Under the pieces are notes generated by a model, which worked only from the letters and a program-made list of their open reading frames with translations, was not told the DNA's origin and did no database searches. From Microbacterium luticocti DSM 19459 (GTDB lineage Bacteria > Actinomycetota > Actinomycetes > Actinomycetales > Microbacteriaceae), in contig NZ_AULS01000017.1 of the NCBI RefSeq assembly GCF_000422405.1, positions 23,369 to 87,368 on the forward strand: a stretch of 64,000 nucleotides of DNA. Reading direction: 5' to 3'. This document shows, one piece after another, positions 17,658 through 26,949 of this stretch; positions within the stretch are counted from its first letter, which is position 1; every line of letters starts with the position of its first letter. Made by a program: the position numbers and the translations under genes.

Positions 17658-19919
17658 ATGAGAGGTCGCCGCACCGGCGAGCATCGCCGCGCGCTGCACG
17701 AGACGGCCGACGCCGATCTCGTCGAGCGATCGCGCGCGGGCGACGTCGACGCGTTCGGCGAACTGTGGCGGCGACACTACCGTTCGGGCATCGCCGTCGC
17801 CCGGTCGGTGACCGACTCGCTCGACCCCGACGACCTCGTGCAAGAGGCGTACACCCGCATCTTCCGCTCGATCCAGCGCGGCGGCGGACCGACCGGCTCG
17901 TTCCGCGCCTACCTGTTCAGCAGCATCCGCAACACGGCTGCCGGCTGGGGCCGCGCCCGCACCGAGGGCGCGATCGACGAGCTCGACAGCGTTCCCGACC
18001 CGGCCACCGACGAGCAGGCCGTGAGCGACGCGCTCGACCGGGGCCTGACCCATCAGGCGTTCCGCAGCCTGCCCACGCGGTGGCAGGAGGTGCTCTGGTA
18101 CTGCGAGATCGAGCAGATGAAGCCGGCCGAGATCGCGCCGTTGCTGGGAATGAAGGCCAACGCGGTCGCCCAGCTCGCGGTGCGGGCGCGCGAGGGGTTG
18201 CGGCAGGCGTGGGTCCAGGCGCATCTGCGATCGGTGGCCGACGGATCGCCGTGCCAGTGGACGATCGAGCGGCTGGGCGCGTATTCCCGAGGTGGGCTCG
18301 GCAAGCGCGACCGGGCCAAGGTCGATCGCCACCTGCATGACTGCGCGCGCTGTGCGATCGTGGCGGCCGAGGCGAAGGATGTCTCGGACCGGCTCGCGCT
18401 CGTGCTGCTGCCGCTCGTGCTCGGCACCGGGGCGGCCGGCTACGCGACCTGGTTGCAGCTGGGCGCGCCGGTGACGGCGGTGGCCGCGATGCCGTCCGCT
18501 GTCGTGGAGGGGGCGGTCCTCGCCGGGATGCCGGGAGTGGCGGCCGCAGGTGCCGCCGGGGCCGGATCGGGCGGTGCGTTCGCCGGCGCGGCCGGATCGG
18601 GCGGTGCATCGTCGGGTACCGCACTGGCCGGGGCCGGTGCAGCCGGTTCGGGCGCTGCAGGGCCGGGCGGCACGGCCGCCGGCGCCGGGTCGGCCGGCAC
18701 AGCCTCGGGCGGCGTGTTCGCCGGGGCCGGTGCGATGGCGGGACTGGCCACCGCGGGCGTGCTGGTGGCCGCCACCGTGGCGGTCGCGGCGGTCGTGATT
18801 CCCCGGGCACTCATGGACGCGCCGAGCGCGCCTACCGCCCAGCAACAGCAGCAGTACGGTGCCGCGCCGGCACCGGCACTGGGTGTCGCCGACGTCGAGG
18901 GCGACGGGTCGGCGCCGACCCCGGACCCGATCTTGCCGGGTACCCCGCCCGCCTCCCCGCCGGTGACGGATCCCGAGCCGCCCGTCGCCCATCCGGCGCC
19001 GCCGGCGACGGATGCCACTCCCCCGGCGACCGCCGAAGTCGCACCGCCGCCCGCTCCCTCGGGCCGGCCGGATCCGGCGCCGGCCCCCGGTGACCCCGGT
19101 GCAGACCCTGCGGATCCCGGCGCAACCGGCCCTGAGGACCCGGGCACGACAGAGCCGACCGACCCGACCGACCCCGGCACCCAGCCCGAAGTGCCGACCG
19201 ACCCCGGCACGGATCCGACGGAGCCGACCGACCCCGGCACAACGGGCCCCAGCGACCCCGGCACGACAGCGCCGCCGGATGCCGGCACCGATCCGACCGA
19301 CCCGGCCGACCCGGGCACAACGGAACCCACTGACCCCGGCACAGGCCCCGACGACCCGGGCACCGACCCCGACCCCGGCACGACGAACCCGGACCCCGGC
19401 CACCCGAGCGTGACAGACCCCGACAACCCTGAGCCGACCGACCCTGAGCCGACCGATCCCGGCGACCCGGGTGCGACAGACCCCACCAACCCTGAACCGA
19501 CCGACCCCGGTAACCCCACCGACCCCGGGACGACCGACCCCGGGACGACCGACCCCGACCCCGGCACGACGGACCCCGGCACCACCGACCCCGCTCCGCC
19601 GGTGCAGGTGCCGCTGGCGTTCGGCGAGTCCGGCGGCGGGCTCGACGGTGCCACATGGGTGGTCTCGGTGACGATCACCGGCACTCCCGGTTCCGACGTC
19701 GTCGTCCGGCTCGGCGACCGCGGCCCGAGCACGATCTCGCTGAACTCCCAGGGCGTCGGGCACATCGAACTGCACCCCACCCTGGCCGAGATCCTGGACG
19801 ATGCCGCCATCACGGTGAGCTACCCCGGCATCGACTCCTCGACGATCACCTCGTCGGTCCTGGCTCTGTCGGGCCTGTCTGCGGACCAGGCGCAGGCAGT
19901 GGCCGCCGAGAAGCCCTGA
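17658..19919 (+). CDS. ECF sigma factor fused to zinc finger, membrane segments, PTD-rich stalk and terminal domain
   Basis: A 753-residue fusion. Residues ~18-100 are sigma-70 region 2 (DDLVQEAYTRIFRSI) and ~130-188 region 4 (LPTRWQEVLWYCE, EIAPLLGMKANAVAQLAVRAREGL). Residues 225-232 hold an anti-sigma type HxxxCxxC (HLHDCARC). A hydrophobic segment lies at ~246-268, a Gly/Ala-rich stretch at 280-355 and a second hydrophobic segment at ~359-383. Then comes a Gln run, a Pro/Thr/Asp-rich stalk to ~655 built from PTDPGTT-like repeats, and a beta-rich, perhaps Ig-like, terminal domain (~655-735). This layout matches ECF sigma factors carrying their own membrane-bound regulatory extension (ECF53-like). 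The number of membrane passes, hence the side on which the stalk lies, is uncertain. The start is placed by GGGGAGAG upstream. Confidence 0.85.
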   Translation: MRGRRTGEHRRALHETADADLVERSRAGDVDAFGELWRRHYRSGIAVARSVTDSLDPDDLVQEAYTRIFRSIQRGGGPTGSFRAYLFSSIRNTAAGWGRARTEGAIDELDSVPDPATDEQAVSDALDRGLTHQAFRSLPTRWQEVLWYCEIEQMKPAEIAPLLGMKANAVAQLAVRAREGLRQAWVQAHLRSVADGSPCQWTIERLGAYSRGGLGKRDRAKVDRHLHDCARCAIVAAEAKDVSDRLALVLLPLVLGTGAAGYATWLQLGAPVTAVAAMPSAVVEGAVLAGMPGVAAAGAAGAGSGGAFAGAAGSGGASSGTALAGAGAAGSGAAGPGGTAAGAGSAGTASGGVFAGAGAMAGLATAGVLVAATVAVAAVVIPRALMDAPSAPTAQQQQQYGAAPAPALGVADVEGDGSAPTPDPILPGTPPASPPVTDPEPPVAHPAPPATDATPPATAEVAPPPAPSGRPDPAPAPGDPGADPADPGATGPEDPGTTEPTDPTDPGTQPEVPTDPGTDPTEPTDPGTTGPSDPGTTAPPDAGTDPTDPADPGTTEPTDPGTGPDDPGTDPDPGTTNPDPGHPSVTDPDNPEPTDPEPTDPGDPGATDPTNPEPTDPGNPTDPGTTDPGTTDPDPGTTDPGTTDPAPPVQVPLAFGESGGGLDGATWVVSVTITGTPGSDVVVRLGDRGPSTISLNSQGVGHIELHPTLAEILDDAAITVSYPGIDSSTITSSVLALSGLSADQAQAVAAEKP

Positions 19920-19972
19920 CGGCCCGTCGCACACCGAGCATCCCGCCGCACGGCCCCGCGTAGACTGGACGC

Positions 19973-20347
19973 ATGGCCTCCCCCGACCACGCCGCACCCG
20001 CCCCGGGCACGCGCGCGCCGCTGTCCGCGGTCGACCTCGTCGCGTTCCTGTGCGAGCTGTTCGCGTTCTTCACGCTCGCGTTCTGGGGCTTCGCCGGGTG
20101 GGTCTTCCCCTGGAACATCGTGTTCGGCGTCGGCCTGCCGGTCGTCGCGATCCTGCTGTGGGCGCTGTTCGTGTCGCCGCGCGCGGTGATCCGCGTGCAT
20201 CCGTTCATCCGTGCGGTCGTCGAACTGCTCGTGTACGCGGCCGCGACGATCGCCTGGTGGGACATGGGTCAGGCCTGGATCGGCCTCGCCTTCGCCGTCG
20301 TCGCGGTCACCGCCGGAGTGATCGCCGGACGCCGTCGCCTCACCTGA
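19973..20347 (+). CDS. DUF2568 (YrdB-like) small membrane protein
   Basis: A 124-residue protein with four hydrophobic helices (AVDLVAFLCELFAFFTLAFWGF, NIVFGVGLPVVAILLWALFV and two more) and the FVSPRA motif typical of DUF2568. Function is unknown in the family. TAGACT lies exactly six bases before ATG, suggesting a leaderless transcript; there is no Shine-Dalgarno sequence. It is followed closely by the flavin oxidase gene. Confidence 0.75.
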   Translation: MASPDHAAPAPGTRAPLSAVDLVAFLCELFAFFTLAFWGFAGWVFPWNIVFGVGLPVVAILLWALFVSPRAVIRVHPFIRAVVELLVYAAATIAWWDMGQAWIGLAFAVVAVTAGVIAGRRRLT

Positions 20348-20385
20348 CCGCCGGCCGAAACCACCATGACCGACCCGAGCGCACC

Positions 20386-21747
20386 ATGACCGACGTCCTC
20401 TCCCGGTTGCGCGCCGCGCTCGGCGATCGAGTCGACGCCTCCGAGACGGCGCGGCAGGCGGCCCGCGCCGACAAGTCGGGCCACGCGGCCGCAGGCACCC
20501 CGCTCGCGGTCGTGCACGCGGCATCCGTCGCCGACGTACAGCAGACGCTGCGCATCGCGAGCGAGACCGGCACCCCCGTGGTGCCCCGCGGCGCCGGAAC
20601 CGGCCTGGCGGGCGGGGCGAACACCGGCGCCGGCGAGATCTCGCTGTCGCTGCGCGCGATGGACCGCATCCTCGAGGTGCGAGCCGACGACCTGCTCGCC
20701 GTCGTCGAGCCGGGCATCCTCAACGGCGATTTGAACGACGCACTCGCCGCGCACGGCCTGTGGTGGGCGCCCGACCCGGCCAGCCGCGCCATCTCGACCG
20801 TGGGCGGCAACATCGCCACCGGCGCCGGCGGTCTGCTGTGCGCGAAGTACGGGGTCGTGCGCGATGCGGTGCTGGGACTGGACGTCGTGCTCGCCGACGG
20901 TCGGCTGCTGCACCTGGGGCACCGCAGCGTCAAGGGCGTCACCGGGCTCGACCTGACGAGCCTGTTCATCGGCTCCGAGGGCGTGCTCGGCGTCGTCGTG
21001 GGTGCGACCCTCAAGCTGCGCCGGCTCGTGCCCGGCCAGGTGCACACCCTCACCGCCACGTTCCCCGACGTGCGCACCGCCGCCGCGGCGTCGGCCGCCG
21101 TCACGGCCGCAGGCATCCAGCCGTCGATCATGGAGTTGATGGATGCCACGTGCCTGGCCGCCGTGCACCGGCTGCTAGATCTGCCCGCGGCCGACCCGCA
21201 CGCCGCGCAGCTGACGATCCAGACCGACGGCGCGGCATCCGCCGCCGAGGCCGCCGCGATCGCCGACGTGCTGCGCGCGCACGGCGGAACTGTGCAGGTG
21301 TCGGCCGACCGGGACGAGGGCGAGCGGCTGCTGCAGATCCGCCGGTCGATGCACCCGGCGATGGAGACCCTGGGAACCACCCTCATCGAGGACGTGTCGG
21401 TGCCGCGCAGCCGGCTGGCCGAGATGTTCGACGAGATCGCGCGCGTCGAGCGCGAGCACGGCGTGGTGATCCCGACGGTGGCGCACGCCGGCGACGGCAA
21501 CCTGCACCCCAACTTCATCTTCGACGGACCCGAGGTGCCGGCCGCCATCTGGGATGCCGCGGACGACCTGTTCCACGCCGCACTGCGCCTGGGCGGCACC
21601 CTCACCGGCGAGCACGGCATCGGCGTGCTCAAGCGCCGGTGGCTGACCGACGAGCTCGGCGACGATCAGTGGCGGCTGCAGCGGCAGATCAAGGACGTGT
21701 TCGACCCGCAGGGCATCCTCAACCCGGGCAAGGTGTTCGCCCCGTAA
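20386..21747 (+). CDS. FAD-binding oxidase (glycolate oxidase GlcD / D-lactate dehydrogenase type)
   Basis: A 453-residue enzyme with an N-terminal PCMH FAD domain (VVPRGAGTGLAGGANTGAGE, then PDPASRAISTVGGNIATGAGG) and a C-terminal FAD-oxidase domain with HAGDGNLHPNFI and GEHGIGVLKRRWL. Such enzymes oxidise 2-hydroxyacids (glycolate, D-lactate, D-2-hydroxyglutarate). No GlcE/GlcF partners are adjacent, so the acceptor and exact substrate are open. The ATG at 20386 lacks a strong ribosome site; an earlier ATG at 20366 gives only seven codons ending at the TGA of the real start and might couple translation. Confidence 0.85.
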   Translation: MTDVLSRLRAALGDRVDASETARQAARADKSGHAAAGTPLAVVHAASVADVQQTLRIASETGTPVVPRGAGTGLAGGANTGAGEISLSLRAMDRILEVRADDLLAVVEPGILNGDLNDALAAHGLWWAPDPASRAISTVGGNIATGAGGLLCAKYGVVRDAVLGLDVVLADGRLLHLGHRSVKGVTGLDLTSLFIGSEGVLGVVVGATLKLRRLVPGQVHTLTATFPDVRTAAAASAAVTAAGIQPSIMELMDATCLAAVHRLLDLPAADPHAAQLTIQTDGAASAAEAAAIADVLRAHGGTVQVSADRDEGERLLQIRRSMHPAMETLGTTLIEDVSVPRSRLAEMFDEIARVEREHGVVIPTVAHAGDGNLHPNFIFDGPEVPAAIWDAADDLFHAALRLGGTLTGEHGIGVLKRRWLTDELGDDQWRLQRQIKDVFDPQGILNPGKVFAP

Positions 21748-21854
21748 GCGTGGCCGACACGGCCCAGCCCCGCGTGAGTACGGCCGTCGTGGCGGATGCC
21801 TCGGAGCGGGCGCTCGTGATACGCACGCGCGCGCTCACCCGCGCCTGACCTGGC

Positions 21855-22634
21855 CTACAGCCCCTGCCAGGCGGGCTTGTTCTCCCAGGTGTACCGGTAG
21901 TAGTCGGCGAAGCGCAGACGGGAGGCCGCGGCCTCGTCGACCACGACGCTCACGCGCGGGTGCAGCTGGATCGCCGATCCGGGCAGCGACGCGGTCACCG
22001 GCCCCTCGACGGCTCCGGCCACGGCCTCGGCCTTGCCCTCGCCGAATGCCAGCAGCACCAGGTGCCGCGCGCGCAGGATCGTGCCCAGCCCCTGCGTGAT
22101 GCAGTGCATCGGCACCTGGTCGATCGAATCGAAGAACCGCGCGTTGTCGTGCCGGGTCTGCTCGGTGAGGGTCTTCACCCGCGTCGCCGACGCGAACGAC
22201 GAGCCCGGCTCGTTGAACCCGATGTGCCCGTCGGTGCCGATGCCGAGGATCTGCAGCTCGACGCCGCCGGCGGCGGCGATCGCCCGCTCGTAGTCCGCGC
22301 CCGCGTGCTCGATGGTCGCCAGCGCCCCGTTCGGCACATGGATGCGCTCGGGGTCCAGCCCCAGCGGTTCGACCACCTCACGGCGGATGACATTGCGGTA
22401 GCTCTCGGGATGCCCGGGGTCGATGCCGACGTACTCGTCGAGCGCGAACCCGCGCACGCGTGACACGTCCACCCCGGCCAACCGCTCGCGCAGCGCCTGG
22501 TACACCGGCAGGGGCGTCGACCCGGTCGCCAGGCCCAGCACCACCTCGGGGTCGGCGGTGATCAGCGACACGATCTCGTCGGCGACGAGGGCGCCGGCGC
22601 TCGCGGCGTCGGGGACGATGACGACTTCAGCCAT
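21855..22634 (-). CDS. nagB: Glucosamine-6-phosphate deaminase
   Basis: A 259-residue isomerase/deaminase with the phosphate loop LGLATGSTPLPVYQAL, FALDEYVGID (catalytic Asp) and the signature LGIGTDGHIGFNEPGS. It converts glucosamine-6-P to fructose-6-P and ammonia, completing amino-sugar catabolism. It overlaps the 3' end of the ROK kinase gene by eight bases at its start and is the last gene of the minus-strand operon that begins with the ROK repressor. Confidence 0.95.
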   Translation of the reverse strand: MAEVVIVPDAASAGALVADEIVSLITADPEVVLGLATGSTPLPVYQALRERLAGVDVSRVRGFALDEYVGIDPGHPESYRNVIRREVVEPLGLDPERIHVPNGALATIEHAGADYERAIAAAGGVELQILGIGTDGHIGFNEPGSSFASATRVKTLTEQTRHDNARFFDSIDQVPMHCITQGLGTILRARHLVLLAFGEGKAEAVAGAVEGPVTASLPGSAIQLHPRVSVVVDEAAASRLRFADYYRYTWENKPAWQGL

Positions 22635-23562
22635 GGATCATGCTCTCCTGGGGGTGTTCGCGGTCACGGGCGGCACCGATCAGCGCCGCCCCGAAGGCTG
22701 CGGCGGCGGAGCCGGCGGGCAGCAGTTCCACGCGCTCGCGCAGGTGCAGCGAGCGCATGAAGGCGGATGCCTCGGCACTGGCGTCGAGTTCGGCCACGAC
22801 ACCGTTCCTGAGCCTATCGCCCAGCGCAGTGATCCCGCCGCCGAGCACGACCACGTCGACGTCGACGGTGAGCACGAGGATGCGCACGGCCGCCGCCACG
22901 CCGGCCATCAGGTCGCCGCGCAGCCGCCGGGCGGTGTGATCGCCCGCGTCGGCGGCATCCATCATGTCGCGCACCGGCAACGACGACGGCCGCTCCCAGC
23001 GGCGGGCGATCGACGCACCGCCCGCCAGCGCCTCGATGCAGCCGCGCTGCCCGCACTGACAGGGCGGGCCGTCGGGGTCGACCGAGATGTGCCCGACCTC
23101 GCCGGCGGTGCCGCGCGGCCCGCGCCACAGCCGCCCGTCGCGCACGATGCCGGCGGCCACCCCGGTGCCCAGATTGAGGTAGGCGAGCGTCTCGCCCTGT
23201 CGGCGGCGCAGCGCGTGGGCCCCGACGGCGGCGGCCTTCACGTCGTTCTCGACGGCGACCGCCACCCCCAGCCGCGGTTGCAGCCGCCCGGGCAGGTCGA
23301 GTTCGGCCACCCCGAGGTTGACCGCGTGCGTGACGTGGGCGGATCCGGGCACGACCTGGCCGGGCATGCCCACCCCGACCGAGCGGATCGGGTCGTCGCC
23401 TGGGCGCTCGCGTGCGAGCGCGCCGATGGCCTCGACGACCGTGGCGGTGACCCCGTCGGGCCCCCATCCGGTCGCCAGCCGCACCCGGCCGGTGATCGTC
23501 CCGGATTCGTCCACGGCGACGGCGTCGGTCTTGGTGCCGCCGACATCCAGCCCCACCCTCAT
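22627..23562 (-). CDS. nagK: ROK-family sugar kinase, probable N-acetylglucosamine kinase
   Basis: A 311-residue ROK kinase with ATP motif LDVGGTKTDAVAVD at the N-terminus, ENDVKAAAVGAH, and the zinc signature GHISVDPDGPPCQCGQRGCIE. It has no DNA-binding N-terminus, unlike the repressor upstream. Its position between the importer and nagB suggests phosphorylation of imported GlcNAc; glucose or mannose cannot be excluded from sequence. It starts 43 bases after the second permease. Confidence 0.82.
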   Translation of the reverse strand: MRVGLDVGGTKTDAVAVDESGTITGRVRLATGWGPDGVTATVVEAIGALARERPGDDPIRSVGVGMPGQVVPGSAHVTHAVNLGVAELDLPGRLQPRLGVAVAVENDVKAAAVGAHALRRRQGETLAYLNLGTGVAAGIVRDGRLWRGPRGTAGEVGHISVDPDGPPCQCGQRGCIEALAGGASIARRWERPSSLPVRDMMDAADAGDHTARRLRGDLMAGVAAAVRILVLTVDVDVVVLGGGITALGDRLRNGVVAELDASAEASAFMRSLHLRERVELLPAGSAAAAFGAALIGAARDREHPQESMIHG

Positions 23563-23605
23563 CGGCCGCCCTCCCGACGGGAGGCGGCTGCTCGCGCGCG
23601 GCGCA

Positions 23606-24502
23606 TCAGCCCTTGACCGCTCCCGCGGACATCCCGGTGACCAGGTGCCGCTGGATGATGAGGAAGAACACGACCACCGGCAACGAGAACAGCAGGGATG
23701 CCGCCATCTGACCCCCGTAGTCGACGGGCTGGTTCGGGATCGCGAACGACACCAGCCACACCGGCAGCGTGTACATCGTGGTGTCCTTCATGAACGTGTA
23801 GGCGAGGATGTACTCGTTCCACGCGGTGATGAACCCGAAGATGCTCGTCGAGATCAGGCCGGGGATCACCAGCGGGAACAGCACCTTCCACAGGATCGTC
23901 CAGGTGCCGGCCCCGTCCATCATGGCCGCCTCTTCGACCTCGACCGGGATGGTGACGAAGAATCCGCGCAGCGACCAGATCGAGAACGGCAGCACCGCGG
24001 CCACGTAGGCCAGGATCAGACCGATGTACTTGTTGAGCAGGCCGAGGTCGTTGAAGATCAGGAACTGCGGGATCAGCAGCGCCGCTCCCGGCAGCATCTG
24101 CACGGCGAGGATCAGCACCATGATCGTGCGCCGCCCGCGGAACCGGAACCGGCTGAGCGCCGCAGAGGCGAACAACGCGATGAGCATCGCGAACACGATC
24201 GCGCAGCCGACCACGATGATGCTGTTGCGCAGGTTCAGCAGGAAGTTCGTCTTGGTGACCGCGTTGATGAAGTTCTCGAGCGTGGGATGCATCGGCAGGA
24301 ACTGCGGCGTCGGTGTCATCACGTCCGAGCGGGGCTTGAACGCGGTGATCAGCATCCAGTAGACGGGGAACACCCACACCACGCTGAACACGATGGCGAT
24401 GACGTTCGCGCCGATGTGCGGCCGACGACGCCGGCGCGCGGGCCGGGCGGGCGCGGCGGTGCGGGTGGTGACCGCCTCGGTCTCGGTGACGGTGGCGCTC
24501 AC
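23606..24502 (-). CDS. Carbohydrate ABC transporter permease (MalG type)
   Basis: A 298-residue inner-membrane protein with six helices. The EAA loop is EEAAMMDGAGTWTILWKVLF, the contact site for the ATPase. The GTG start at 24502 overlaps the stop of the first permease as GTGA, ruling out the longer upstream frame. It ends PVVVFFLIIQRHLVTGMSAGAVKG, a classic MalG-type C-terminus. No ATPase gene is nearby, so a shared MsiK-like ATPase is presumed. Confidence 0.92.
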   Translation of the reverse strand: MSATVTETEAVTTRTAAPARPARRRRRPHIGANVIAIVFSVVWVFPVYWMLITAFKPRSDVMTPTPQFLPMHPTLENFINAVTKTNFLLNLRNSIIVVGCAIVFAMLIALFASAALSRFRFRGRRTIMVLILAVQMLPGAALLIPQFLIFNDLGLLNKYIGLILAYVAAVLPFSIWSLRGFFVTIPVEVEEAAMMDGAGTWTILWKVLFPLVIPGLISTSIFGFITAWNEYILAYTFMKDTTMYTLPVWLVSFAIPNQPVDYGGQMAASLLFSLPVVVFFLIIQRHLVTGMSAGAVKG

Positions 24503-25491
24503 AGGTCTTCTCCCGAGCGAAGCAGGCTTCGGATGTAGAAGCCGCTGATGATCATGAGCATCACGGTGGTGACCACCGCGATGGCGGCGCCGGTGCCGAT
24601 CTTGAACTGGTTGAATGCCGTCAGGTAGGCCCAGATCCCGAGGGTGGCGGTGCCGTTGTCTGGGCCGCCCTGGGTGGTCAGCCAGATCTGGTTGAACACG
24701 TTGAAGTCCCAGATGATCGACAGCACGGTGATCAGCAGGAGGGTGGGTTTGAGGCTGTTCAGCACCACCGAGAAGTAGATGCGCCATTCCCCGGCGCCGT
24801 CGATGCGTGCCGCCTCGATGAGCGATCCGTCGATCTGGGTCTGGGCGGCATAGGTGGTCAGGGCGATGAACGGCACCGCCTGCCACACCACGAGCATCCA
24901 GATGTTGAACAGGGCCAGCGGCGTGCTGTTCCACCACGACAGGTCGGTGGTGTCGCCGAAGACATGCAGCTGCGCGAGCAGCCAGTTGATGACGCCGTAG
25001 CCGGGTTGGAACAGCCAGTTCCACACCTGTGCCGAGGCGACGTTCGGCATGCCCCAGGCGAAGATCAGCACGATCGTGACGATGTAGCGCATCGCCGTGC
25101 CGAGTTTGGTCATCAGCTGCGACACGCCGACCCCGATGATCAGACTCCCGCCGACCAGGGCCACCGTGAACACCAAGGTCAGGCCGGTCGAGGCCCAGAA
25201 CTGCGGGTCGGTGAAGATGCGTGTGTACTGCTCGACCCCCACGCCGTGGTACTCGCCGGTGAACAGCGTCCGCTGATTGAAATCGGTGAACGATGTGTAG
25301 ACCAGGAACACGATCGGCGCCACGATGAGCGCGAGGATCACGATCCCGGCGGGCGAGAGCAGCCACAGCGGGGCGAAACGCGACTGCTTGGAGAAATGGC
25401 GAGGGGGCTGGGGCCGCCGCCCGCCCGCCCGCGGGCGGGGGGCGGCGGCCACGCCCTCACCTGCGACGATCGTCGCGGGAGAGGTGCTCAT
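24499..25491 (-). CDS. Carbohydrate ABC transporter permease (MalF type)
   Basis: A 330-residue permease with a Pro/Arg-rich cytoplasmic N-terminus, six to seven membrane helices and the EAA loop IEAARIDGAGEWRIYFSVVL. It pairs with the MalG-type protein encoded next and with the binding lipoprotein upstream to import an oligosaccharide, in context chitobiose or another GlcNAc oligomer. It begins 23 bases after the binding-protein gene. Confidence 0.92.
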   Translation of the reverse strand: MSTSPATIVAGEGVAAAPRPRAGGRRPQPPRHFSKQSRFAPLWLLSPAGIVILALIVAPIVFLVYTSFTDFNQRTLFTGEYHGVGVEQYTRIFTDPQFWASTGLTLVFTVALVGGSLIIGVGVSQLMTKLGTAMRYIVTIVLIFAWGMPNVASAQVWNWLFQPGYGVINWLLAQLHVFGDTTDLSWWNSTPLALFNIWMLVVWQAVPFIALTTYAAQTQIDGSLIEAARIDGAGEWRIYFSVVLNSLKPTLLLITVLSIIWDFNVFNQIWLTTQGGPDNGTATLGIWAYLTAFNQFKIGTGAAIAVVTTVMLMIISGFYIRSLLRSGEDL

Positions 25492-25514
25492 GCTGTCTCT
25501 TCGTCAGAGGCGGA

Positions 25515-26843
25515 TCACTGGTTCAGCGTGGAGTTGATCGTGTCGTCCCACGCCTTGGCGGCGTCGGCGGGCGACTTGGTGCCCGACGCGATCGACTGGA
25601 AGAACTGCTTGAAGCCGGGGTCCTCCAGCTGAGCCCAGTTGCCCGAGGCCGGGGTGGCCTTCGAGTTCTGCGCAGCCTGGAAGAACGCGGTCTGCAGCTC
25701 GGTCAGGTTCCCGCTGTCGACGGCCGCCTTCGACCCTTCGACGCTGTTGGGGATCCAGCCGTCCTTGACGACGTTGGTGTTCTGGATGTCGGGGCTGGCC
25801 GCGATCTTGACCCACACGCGGGCCAGATCCTGGTTCTTGCTCTTGGCGGCGATGCCCCAGTCCGAGCCGGCCAGCATCACCGGCTGGGTGCCCGAGGCGC
25901 CCGGCATGGCGAACGTGCCCAGGTCGGCGTCGGTGATCTTCGGGTTGGCCTTCTCGATCGCCCCGATCTCCCAGTTGTTGCCGATGATCGCGGACGCCTT
26001 GCCGTCGGCGAACACCTGGTCCTGGTCGGGCTTGTCGGTGTTCAGCGTCTGGCTGGCCTTCGACGAGTAGGTGTTCTGGAACTGCTTCCACGCCTCAAGA
26101 CCCGACTGCGACTGGCTCGACGAGAACCCGCCGACCCACTTGCCGTCCTTCAGCGCGGCGATGTCCCCGCCGGCGTCCCACACCCACTGCATGGCCGCGT
26201 ACCAGTACTGGCCGGGCAGGTAGAACGACGAGAAGTCCGCGGCGGAGTTCTTGGCCTTGACCTTCTCGAGCGCGGCCGTCAGCTCGTCGTACGTGGTGGG
26301 CGCGGCGGTGACCCCGGCATCCTTCCACATGGTCTTGTTGTAGATCACGGTGCGGGTCGCGCCGAACGACGGCACGGCGTACAGCTTGCCGTCGATCGTC
26401 GCCGGGTCGGCCAGGCCGGCCAGCCAGGTCTGCCCCTGCGCGAACGCGTCCTTGTACGCGGTCAGGTCGGCGAGCCCGCCGCTGGCGGCGAACGTCGAGA
26501 CCTGGGTGTTGCCGATGTCGATGACGTCCGGCGGGGTGTCGGTGGCCAGCGCCGTGGTGATCTTGGTGGCGATGTCCTTCCACTGCTGCGTCTCGACCTT
26601 GACCTTGGCTCCGGTCTCGGCCTCGAACTTCGTGTTGATGGCCGCGATGGTGTCATCCGACAGGTCTCCGGTCATCGACCAGACGGTGAGCGTGCGGCCC
26701 GAGCCGTCGACCTTGCCGATGGTGCCGGGTGCCGACGAGTCGTCGCCACCCGTGCCACCGGTGCCGCCGCTCGAGCAGGCGCTCAGCGCCAGCGCGGCGG
26801 CGATGCCGGCGGCTCCGACCGCGACGATGCGTGATGTGCGCAT
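25515..26843 (-). CDS. Sugar ABC transporter substrate-binding lipoprotein
   Basis: A 442-residue extracellular binding protein of the family 1 type. The lipobox ALALSAC places the lipidated Cys at about residue 23, after a short hydrophobic signal. Features of the fold include LTVWSMTGDLSDDTIAAINTKF near the N-terminus and GDIAALKDGKWVGGF in the middle. The start at 26843 is fixed by AGGAGAGAG upstream and by the position of the signal peptide. Ligand inferred from the adjacent GlcNAc genes. Confidence 0.92.
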   Translation of the reverse strand: MRTSRIVAVGAAGIAAALALSACSSGGTGGTGGDDSSAPGTIGKVDGSGRTLTVWSMTGDLSDDTIAAINTKFEAETGAKVKVETQQWKDIATKITTALATDTPPDVIDIGNTQVSTFAASGGLADLTAYKDAFAQGQTWLAGLADPATIDGKLYAVPSFGATRTVIYNKTMWKDAGVTAAPTTYDELTAALEKVKAKNSAADFSSFYLPGQYWYAAMQWVWDAGGDIAALKDGKWVGGFSSSQSQSGLEAWKQFQNTYSSKASQTLNTDKPDQDQVFADGKASAIIGNNWEIGAIEKANPKITDADLGTFAMPGASGTQPVMLAGSDWGIAAKSKNQDLARVWVKIAASPDIQNTNVVKDGWIPNSVEGSKAAVDSGNLTELQTAFFQAAQNSKATPASGNWAQLEDPGFKQFFQSIASGTKSPADAAKAWDDTINSTLNQ

Positions 26844-26949
26844 TCTGTCTCTCTCCTTGTTCGGTTTCTCTTGGTGAGGTGGACAGGCCGGGTGGCCTAT
26901 CCGGGGGGGTATTGCGGGTGTCTGCGACACGGCGCCGGTGACGCGGTGC

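Noticed and set aside
16797..19997. 1066-residue open frame on the minus strand, antisense to nagA and the sigma fusion
   Set aside because: It is Arg/Gly/Val-rich with no domains, runs antisense to two well-supported genes and through the repeat spacer; an effect of high GC.
23606..25366. 586-residue fused permease
   Set aside because: The MalG-type permease has a GTGA-coupled start at 24502; the upstream part is antisense-like sequence of the MalF gene in another frame.
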